Assembly (NCBI RefSeq): GCF_946151045.1
Contig: NZ_OX267714.1
Location: forward strand, 124,001 to 188,000
DNA length: 64,000 nt
DNA from: Mammaliicoccus sp. Marseille-Q6498
GTDB lineage: Bacteria > Bacillota > Bacilli > Staphylococcales > Staphylococcaceae
Direction: 5' to 3'
The position numbers were made by a program, and so were the translations under genes. Below are positions 58,670-64,000 of the stretch, one piece after another. How positions within the stretch are numbered: the stretch's first letter is position 1; each line of letters opens with the position of its first letter. The notes below the pieces were generated by a model, which saw nothing but the letters and a program-made list of their open reading frames with translations, did not search any database and was not told the origin of the DNA.

Positions 58670-59383
58670 ATGGTTATTAAAATCGCAATAATTGAAGATT
58701 CGAAAGCGTACGTCAGCGAAATGGCAGAGTATTTAAAAACACATGATATAGAAATCGTTAATATAGGATACAATGGTAAAGAAGCTCTAGAAATATTAAA
58801 CGGAGAAGCTTTCGATGTTCTTTTATTAGATTTAATTTTGCCTCATATTGATGGAATGACTTTATTAAAACAATATATTAAACCTAATAAAAGCTACAAA
58901 GTCATTTGTATGAGTGCTTTTGTTAGTGATAGTGTATTGAAAGAATCAGTCGCTTTAGGAGTAGACTATTTCCTAATTAAACCAGTTGAATTTGATGTTT
59001 TATTAAATACTATATATCGTGTATTAGAAACAGGTGAATCTAATATTGCAGATGTTGATGCAATGGATTTACTTTTAGAAAAGATTGGCTTTTCATATAA
59101 CTTGAACGGTTATAAATACATTAAATACGGTGTACATTTATTGTTACAACACTCACGTAACATGCAAATTACAAAAGAACTATATCCACTTATTTCAGAA
59201 CACTTTAATGTACAACCTAACAATGTAGAAAGATCTATAAGACACGCTATAAAATTAGCTTGGGATAAAGACTTAAAAACATACTGGTACAATAAAGAAA
59301 AAGCATACGTTCGTCCAACAAACGGAGAACTGATGATGCATTTATATCAAGTGAATAAAAATATACAAAACAAAGAAAGCTAA
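58670..59383 (+). CDS. spo0A: Spo0A-like response regulator
   Basis: 237 residues from ATG 58670 behind TAGGGTG. The receiver domain is complete: acidic pair E9/D10, phospho-acceptor D54 in LLLDLILPHIDG, S82 and K104 in LIKP. After a short linker (about 119-130), the C-terminal effector domain has the Spo0A hallmark NNVERSIRHAIKLAW (recognition helix, residues 184-198) and a closing RPTNGELM. Bacillus Spo0A is about 30 residues longer, mostly in the linker. Position after recN is the spo0A locus, but spoIVB is absent. In spore formers it is the master switch for sporulation and biofilm; here its targets and kinase are unknown. The last codons lie within the repeat element. Confidence 0.9.
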   Translation: MVIKIAIIEDSKAYVSEMAEYLKTHDIEIVNIGYNGKEALEILNGEAFDVLLLDLILPHIDGMTLLKQYIKPNKSYKVICMSAFVSDSVLKESVALGVDYFLIKPVEFDVLLNTIYRVLETGESNIADVDAMDLLLEKIGFSYNLNGYKYIKYGVHLLLQHSRNMQITKELYPLISEHFNVQPNNVERSIRHAIKLAWDKDLKTYWYNKEKAYVRPTNGELMMHLYQVNKNIQNKES

Positions 59384-59669
59384 CAAATCACGATTTGTTA
59401 GCACAGACTGTCAACAAAGCCACTTAATGTGAATCTGTTGGCAGTTTTTTGCGCTAACTAGCTTGTTTTCAAACTCTTGCTAGTTACAGATTCTAACTAG
59501 CTTGTTTTATATTTCTTGCTAGTTAGACTGTAAAAACCGATTAAAAACGAGACGCCTGAGGGAATAGTACAAGTCGAAGACTACAGGCTGAGACTGTACC
59601 CTAGGCAAGCGAGTTTTTAATCGGTTAAGTTTATCTACAAAGAAAGCTAACAAATCACGATTTGTTAGC
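59370..59669. repeat. Composite intergenic repeat element, copy 3, flanked by 33-nt direct repeats
   Basis: The 33-nt sequence at 59370-59402 (covering the last codons of the spo0A-like gene and part of its terminator) is repeated exactly at 59637-59669. Between them lie: a left module with a stem ACTGTCAAC / GTTGGCAGT and T-run (59407-59450), two hairpins with CTAACTAGC / GCTAGTTA arms (59453-59526), and the 92-bp core (59535-59626). The same order of modules occurs at 13776-14216. Confidence 0.87.
59535..59626. repeat. Structured core of the dispersed repeat, copy 3
   Basis: 92 bp, almost identical to 14073-14164, with the same AACCGATTAAAAA / TTTTTAATCGGTT outer stem and invariant centre. 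Confidence 0.9.
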
Positions 59670-59677
59670 TTTCTTCT
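59641..59677. terminator. Terminator between the spo0A-like and DUF2627 genes
   Basis: AGAAAGCTAACAAATC pairs with GATTTGTTAGCTTTCT around ACG. This is the complete hairpin; the upstream copy at 59374-59402 lacks the last part of the right arm. It overlaps the 3' end of the DUF2627 gene. Confidence 0.85.
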
Positions 59678-59933
59678 TTTCATTATTCTTATGTTTATTA
59701 TTCTTCAAAAAATATTCTTGTGCTCTTTTATTTTTCTTTTCACGATGTAATATATAACCACCAATAAAAATAATGCCGAAAACAAAAAATATGAATCCTA
59801 GTAAAAATTGTAGCCAAATAAAATGTAATGGTGCGAAGAGTACACCGAATACTGCGTCTCTCATCCATTTGATTCCTAAGCCAGCTAATATTCCAGGGAT
59901 AACTAAAATAAGCAATGCAATGTATTTTTGCAT
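59655..59933 (-). CDS. DUF2627 family membrane protein (YqzF-like)
   Basis: 92 residues. Two transmembrane segments (about 4-21 and 38-62) precede a highly basic, Asn/Lys-rich C-terminal tail. The GIKWMRDAVFG motif is typical of DUF2627 proteins, which lie between spo0A and the bkd genes in Bacillus as here. Function unknown. The stop lies within the terminator arm. Confidence 0.85.
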   Translation of the reverse strand: MQKYIALLILVIPGILAGLGIKWMRDAVFGVLFAPLHFIWLQFLLGFIFFVFGIIFIGGYILHREKKNKRAQEYFLKNNKHKNNEKKKANKS

Positions 59934-60054
59934 AAGTTTAAAACTCCTATTGATTAATTATTTTAATTATATATGAGTTAGTGAAAGAAAGTAAACATTG
60001 AAAATATGGAATATTTATCATAATTTTATTATGATAAAGCTAGGAGGGGTAAAA

Positions 60055-60945
60055 ATGCTATTTAAAGATATGATAAATAAAGGCCAAAATATTAATGCTA
60101 CCATTGCAGTTTGCAAATCTAATGATGAAGGGGTAATTAAATCGATCATTAAAGGTATCAAAAATACTAAAGCAAATTTTATTTTATTTGATGAAGAACC
60201 TCAAGACGAATTGATTAGATCATTTAATTTAAGTCATGAAGAATTTAAAAGAATACAAATTATACAAACTGAAGATAGAGAACATACTGTGTCAGAATGT
60301 GTAAAAGCTGTTCATGATGGAAAAGCTGACCTAATTATGAAAGGCTTAATGTCTACTTCGACAATATTGAAAGAAGTATTAAAAGATAAATATAATTTAA
60401 AAATGAATCGTAGGATGAGTCATATTGCGCTCTTTAACATTCCTGAATATCATAAAATGTTAACTATATCGGATGTCGCTATGAATATAGCACCTGATAA
60501 AGATGCAAAAATAGACATTACGAATAATTTGATTGAAAATTTACAAAAGATAGGTATACAAAATCCTAAAATAGCTGTCTTATCTGCGATTGAAGATGTT
60601 AATCCAAAAATGCAATCATCCGTCGATGCTAAAGCAGTCGCAGATTATTTTAAAAATAAAGCAATAGAAGCAGAAGTTGAAGGTCCACTAGCTTTTGATG
60701 CTGCAATTAATAAAAGAGCTTCTATTATCAAAAATATAGATTCAAATATTTCGGGTAATATTGATGGTGTCGTTGTTCCACAAATAGAAAGTGGTAATAT
60801 ATTATACAAATCACTAGTGCATCTATCAAATGCAGATGTGGCTTCTGTAATTATTGGTGCAAAAATACCAATAATTTTAACATCTCGATCCGATTCTTCT
60901 AAAGATAAATTTCATTCAATTTGCTGTGCGTTAACGCTAGTTTAG
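60055..60945 (+). CDS. ptb: Phosphate butyryl/branched-chain acyltransferase
   Basis: 296 residues from ATG 60055 behind AGGAGGGG; an in-frame upstream ATG lies at 59998. The fold shared with phosphotransacetylase is seen in ADLIMKGLMSTSTILKEVLK, PEYHKMLTISDVAMN and VEGPLAFDAAI. It makes acyl phosphate from branched acyl-CoA (isobutyryl-, isovaleryl-). With buk it produces ATP and free acid. It starts the bkd cluster, but a promoter with cre site lies between it and bcd. No bkdR activator gene is present. Confidence 0.93.
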   Translation: MLFKDMINKGQNINATIAVCKSNDEGVIKSIIKGIKNTKANFILFDEEPQDELIRSFNLSHEEFKRIQIIQTEDREHTVSECVKAVHDGKADLIMKGLMSTSTILKEVLKDKYNLKMNRRMSHIALFNIPEYHKMLTISDVAMNIAPDKDAKIDITNNLIENLQKIGIQNPKIAVLSAIEDVNPKMQSSVDAKAVADYFKNKAIEAEVEGPLAFDAAINKRASIIKNIDSNISGNIDGVVVPQIESGNILYKSLVHLSNADVASVIIGAKIPIILTSRSDSSKDKFHSICCALTLV

Positions 60946-61054
60946 TATATTATAATAATAAAAAGATAAAACTACTCTTCTTATTTATATGAATAAAGTG
61001 CTTACATTACTTTTATAGTACCTTATTTTGAATATTCTCAAAATTTTTACTTTT

Positions 61055-61068
61055 TGAAAGCGCTATCA
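61055..61068 (+). promoter_or_regulatory. cre site upstream of bcd
   Basis: TGAAAGCGCTATCA fits the CcpA operator consensus TGWAARCGYTWNCW at every position. It lies about 17 bp before the -35 of the bcd promoter, so carbon catabolite control is expected. A weaker relative with three mismatches lies near 60994. Confidence 0.8.
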
Positions 61069-61084
61069 TTTCGCTACAATTTAT

Positions 61085-61112
61085 TTGATAAATAAAACAA
61101 TTGATGTAAAAT
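61085..61112 (+). promoter_or_regulatory. Promoter of bcd
   Basis: TTGATA (61085-61090), 16-bp spacer, TAAAAT (61107-61112), about 42 bp before the start codon of bcd. Confidence 0.55.
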
Positions 61113-61154
61113 TAGAAATGTAGAAAATATAAAAAGAATGAAAAGGGGATTATT

Positions 61155-62255
61155 ATGTTATTTGAAACAATAGAGAAATACGATTATGAGCAAATTGTTT
61201 TTTGCCACGATAAAAGTTCTGGGTTAAAAGCGATTATTGCAATTCATGATACAACTTTAGGACCTGCGCTTGGTGGTTGTAGAATGTGGCCATACAAAAG
61301 TGAGGAAGAAGCAATTAATGATGCCCTACGTCTTTCAAGAGGTATGACTTATAAAAATGCAGCGGCTGGTTTAAATCTTGGTGGTGGTAAAACAGTTATT
61401 ATCGGGGATCCAAAAAAAGATAAATCAGAAGCTTTATTTAGAGCACTAGGTAGATATGTAGAAAGTTTAAATGGTAGATATATTACTGCAGAAGATGTTG
61501 GAACGACTGAAGCTGATATGGATATTATATTTGAAGAAACGGATTATGTTGTCGGTTTATCTGAAAGTCATCAATCAAGTGGTAATCCAAGTCCTAAAAC
61601 TTCATTAGGTGTATTTGTATCAATGAAACGTGCAGCTAAAGAAGCTTTCGGTACAGATGATTTAAATGGTAAAACAGTAGCAGTTCAAGGTGTCGGTCAT
61701 GTTGCATATGACTTATGTAAATATTTACATGAAGTTGGCGCAAAATTAGTCGTTACAGATATTAATCAAGAAGCTGTAGATAGAGTCGTTAATGATTTTA
61801 ATGCTACAAGTGTTTCTATAGACGAGATTTATGATGTGGATGCTGACATCTTTGCACCATGTGCATTAGGTGGCGTGTTAAACGATGACACAATCAAGAG
61901 ACTAAAAGTTAAAGTTGTTTGTGGTAGTGCTAATAATCAACTTGAAGATATTAATGTTCACGGCGAACAATTAGAAAACAAAGGTATCGTGTACGCACCT
62001 GATTTCGTAACAAACTCTGGTGGTGTAATCAATGTTGCAGATGAACTTGATGGATATAATGAAGTTCGTGCTACTGCTAATATTGAAAAAATATATGACC
62101 AAATTGATAAAGTATTTGAAATAAGTAAACGTGATAAAATTACTACAGCGAGAGCAGCAGAAATTTTAGCTGAAGAACGTATCGATCAACTTATGAGAGT
62201 TAGAAGTAATTTCTTAAAATCTGAAAGATCAATTATTTCAAGGGGCAAAAATTAA
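61155..62255 (+). CDS. bcd: Branched-chain amino acid (leucine/valine) dehydrogenase
   Basis: 366 residues. The catalytic Lys region is [47 protein letters not shown]. The NAD-binding site is [17 protein letters not shown]. The C-terminal AANNQL motif is changed to SANNQL. It oxidatively deaminates Leu, Val and Ile to keto acids, which enter the downstream dehydrogenase complex. Ribosome site AAAGGGG. The stop overlaps buk by one base. Confidence 0.95.
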   Translation: MLFETIEKYDYEQIVFCHDKSSGLKAIIAIHDTTLGPALGGCRMWPYKSEEEAINDALRLSRGMTYKNAAAGLNLGGGKTVIIGDPKKDKSEALFRALGRYVESLNGRYITAEDVGTTEADMDIIFEETDYVVGLSESHQSSGNPSPKTSLGVFVSMKRAAKEAFGTDDLNGKTVAVQGVGHVAYDLCKYLHEVGAKLVVTDINQEAVDRVVNDFNATSVSIDEIYDVDADIFAPCALGGVLNDDTIKRLKVKVVCGSANNQLEDINVHGEQLENKGIVYAPDFVTNSGGVINVADELDGYNEVRATANIEKIYDQIDKVFEISKRDKITTARAAEILAEERIDQLMRVRSNFLKSERSIISRGKN

Positions 62256-63316
62256 TGAAAAAAATTCTTGTACTTAATTTAGGGAGCACTTCATCTAAGG
62301 TAGCTTTATTTTCTGAATATAATATGTTATATGAAGATGTTATGAGACATGATATGGATCAAACTAATCTTCCACTAATTGATCAAGTTTCTTTTAGACT
62401 TGAAAGTATAAAGAACTCATTACAACAACATAATATTTCTCTACAAACGATAGATGCTATCGCTTGTAGAGGTGGTGTGTTGAAACCTATTGAAGGTGGA
62501 ACATATTTAATTAATAATATCATGTATCAAGATTTGAAATCATTTAAGTATGGATTTCATGCATCAAACTTAAGTGGTGTAATAGGTTATGAACTAGCAA
62601 ATAATCTTGGTATTAAATCATACATAGTCGATCCAGTAGTAGTGGATGAATTAATACCTGAAGCAAGAATAACCGGTATTAAAGGTATTGAAAGAAAAAG
62701 TATATTTCATGCATTAAATCAAAAATCAGTAGCAAAACAATATGCAGCTGATAATCAAGTGAATTATGAAGATATCAATGTTATAGTTGCTCATTTAGGT
62801 GGGGGCATTAGTGTTGGTGCACATAAAAAAGGAAGAGTCATTGATGTGAACGATGGATTATTAGGAGAAGGACCGCTCAGCCCAGAAAGAGCTGGCTCAA
62901 TTCCAAATGATGCATTAATTCAATGGGCGTTAGATCATCAATTCGATTCTAAAGAAGCAAATCATCAATTAAGTAAAAATTCAGGTCTATTATCATATTT
63001 TGGAACAAACGATTGTAGAAAAGTAGAAGAATTAATGAACAATGGTGATAAAACAGCAAAATTAGTATTAGATGCGATGGGTTATCAAATCGCTAAAGCA
63101 ATAGGTTCTTGTGCCGTTTCACTTGAAGGAAAAGTAGATCAAATTATAATAACTGGTGGATTAAGTTATTCTGAATATTTAATTAATAAAGTAAAACAAT
63201 ATGTATCTTGGCTACAAAATGTTACTATATACGAAGGAGAAAAAGAAATGCACGCCTTAAATGTTGGCGTTTTGGACCTTTTACACGGTAAAATTAGTAC
63301 CAAGTCATATGAATAA
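62255..63316 (+). CDS. buk: Butyrate / branched-chain fatty acid kinase
   Basis: 353 residues. ASKHA-fold kinase with VLNLGSTSSKVALF at the N-terminus, VAHLGGGISVGAHKKGRVIDVNDGLLGEGPLSPERAG in the middle and IIITGGLSYSE near the end. It transfers phosphate from acyl phosphate (made by ptb) to ADP. In the bkd route this saves energy from branched-chain amino acid breakdown and feeds precursors for branched fatty acids. Confidence 0.95.
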   Translation: MKKILVLNLGSTSSKVALFSEYNMLYEDVMRHDMDQTNLPLIDQVSFRLESIKNSLQQHNISLQTIDAIACRGGVLKPIEGGTYLINNIMYQDLKSFKYGFHASNLSGVIGYELANNLGIKSYIVDPVVVDELIPEARITGIKGIERKSIFHALNQKSVAKQYAADNQVNYEDINVIVAHLGGGISVGAHKKGRVIDVNDGLLGEGPLSPERAGSIPNDALIQWALDHQFDSKEANHQLSKNSGLLSYFGTNDCRKVEELMNNGDKTAKLVLDAMGYQIAKAIGSCAVSLEGKVDQIIITGGLSYSEYLINKVKQYVSWLQNVTIYEGEKEMHALNVGVLDLLHGKISTKSYE

Positions 63317-63327
63317 GGAGTAATACT

Positions 63328-64000
63328 ATGTCTAAAGAATATGATTTAGTGATTCTTGGTGGCGGAACAGCAGGATATGTATCAGCTATACGTGCATCAC
63401 AACTAGGTAAAAAAGTAGCAATCGTTGAAAAATACAAACTTGGAGGCACTTGTCTACATAAAGGTTGTATCCCAACTAAATCCTACTTAAAAACAGCAGA
63501 AATTATGAGATACATTAATCACTCAAGTAACTATGGCATTAAACATGCATCTGCAGAAATAGATATGAAAGATGTTGTTGATAAGAAAAATGAAACAGTT
63601 TCTACAATGTACAGTGGCGTACAAAGTTTAATGAAAAAATATAAAATCGACATTTATGAAGGTAACGGTAGAATTTTAGGTCCTTCTTTATTTTCTCCAC
63701 AAGCTGGTACTGTCTCAGTAGAATATGATAATGGTGAATCTGAACTTTTAGTTAACCATCATGTTTTAATTGCTACTGGATCTAGTCCTGTAGAATTACC
63801 ATTTTTAAAATTCAACAATGAAACAATTATTTCAAGTGATGATATGATGCAATTAACGTCACTACCTAAAAATATTTTAATTATTGGTGGAGGCGTTATT
63901 GGATTAGAATTTGCTTCACTTTTAAATGATTTAGGTGTTGAGGTTACTGTAGTTGAAGCAGGAAAATCAATTATACCGAATGAACAACTTGAAATAAGTA
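63328..64000 (+). CDS. lpdV: Dihydrolipoyl dehydrogenase, E3 of the branched-chain keto-acid complex (partial)
   Basis: 224 codons from ATG 63328 (ribosome site AAGGAG) to the window end. The FAD-binding start LVILGGGTAGYVSAIRASQLG and redox disulfide CLHKGC are visible, as is the NAD-binding ILIIGGGVIGLEFASLL. It re-oxidises lipoamide on the E2 subunit. The bkdAA-bkdAB-bkdB genes are expected just beyond the window, as in Bacillus. Confidence 0.95.
   Translation, partial: MSKEYDLVILGGGTAGYVSAIRASQLGKKVAIVEKYKLGGTCLHKGCIPTKSYLKTAEIMRYINHSSNYGIKHASAEIDMKDVVDKKNETVSTMYSGVQSLMKKYKIDIYEGNGRILGPSLFSPQAGTVSVEYDNGESELLVNHHVLIATGSSPVELPFLKFNNETIISSDDMMQLTSLPKNILIIGGGVIGLEFASLLNDLGVEVTVVEAGKSIIPNEQLEIS

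Overview
This is about 64 kb of AT-rich, densely coded chromosome from a low-GC Gram-positive coccus of the family Staphylococcaceae. The gene order follows the Bacillus 'yq' backbone (phoH-ybeY-dgkA-cdd-era-recO-glyS-ccpN-yqfL-dnaG-sigA; pst-phoU; comG; gcv; accBC-nusB-xseAB-ispA; argR-recN; bkd), and many proteins are staphylococcal in type. Two things argue against S. aureus and its close relatives. The window carries three MEP-pathway isoprenoid genes (ispH, ispG, dxs), and it carries a full-length Spo0A-like response regulator just after recN. A Mammaliicoccus (sciuri-group), Macrococcus or MEP-using Staphylococcus is the best guess; the genus is an inference. No rRNA, tRNA, intact IS or CRISPR was seen.

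Layout. 1-768: alkaline phosphatase (partial, minus strand) with a Pho-box-like upstream region. 993-5377: PH-domain membrane protein, then a tight phoH-ybeY-dgkA-cdd-era-recO run. 5429-7020: T-box-controlled glycyl-tRNA synthetase (minus). 7115-13769: ccpN, PPDK regulator, dnaG, sigA, cytochrome c550, trmK and a Nif3-like gene. 13770-14234: a complex repeat element between convergent genes. 14235-17586: ispH, cshB, nfo. 17638-21154: a zinc-uptake locus (ATPase, permease, Zur) split by an inverted TauE-type exporter gene; each half has its own Zur-box-like operator. 21265-23886: second repeat copy, YqfW-like nucleotidase, ispG, DUF1189 protein. 24050-26837: sodA and a class B PBP. 26986-31457: Pho box and pstSCAB-phoU. 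31534-36696: rpmG, folate cycloligase, rhomboid protease, glucokinase and small conserved proteins. 36848-40370: a complete comG pseudopilus operon. 40448-46413: aroK, glycine riboswitch, gcvT-gcvPA-gcvPB, rhodanese, lipM. 46441-54353: small membrane protein, lipoprotein, M24 peptidase, efp, accBC, Asp23 protein, nusB, xseAB, ispA. 54415-59383: dxs, argR, recN, spo0A-like gene. 59370-59669: third repeat copy. 59655-64000: DUF2627 protein and a branched-chain keto-acid operon (ptb, bcd, buk, lpdV partial).

Regulation that can be read directly: PhoP boxes with 11-bp periodicity before the phosphatase and pstS; Zur boxes before both halves of the zinc locus; an ARG box before argR; a perfect cre site before bcd; a T-box; and a glycine riboswitch with terminator.

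The two most unusual things are (i) the Spo0A orthologue in a lineage not known to sporulate, and (ii) a dispersed, highly structured intergenic element present three times, always between convergent genes. Two of its copies are flanked by 33-nt direct repeats of the resident transcription terminator, and its stems show compensatory changes between copies.
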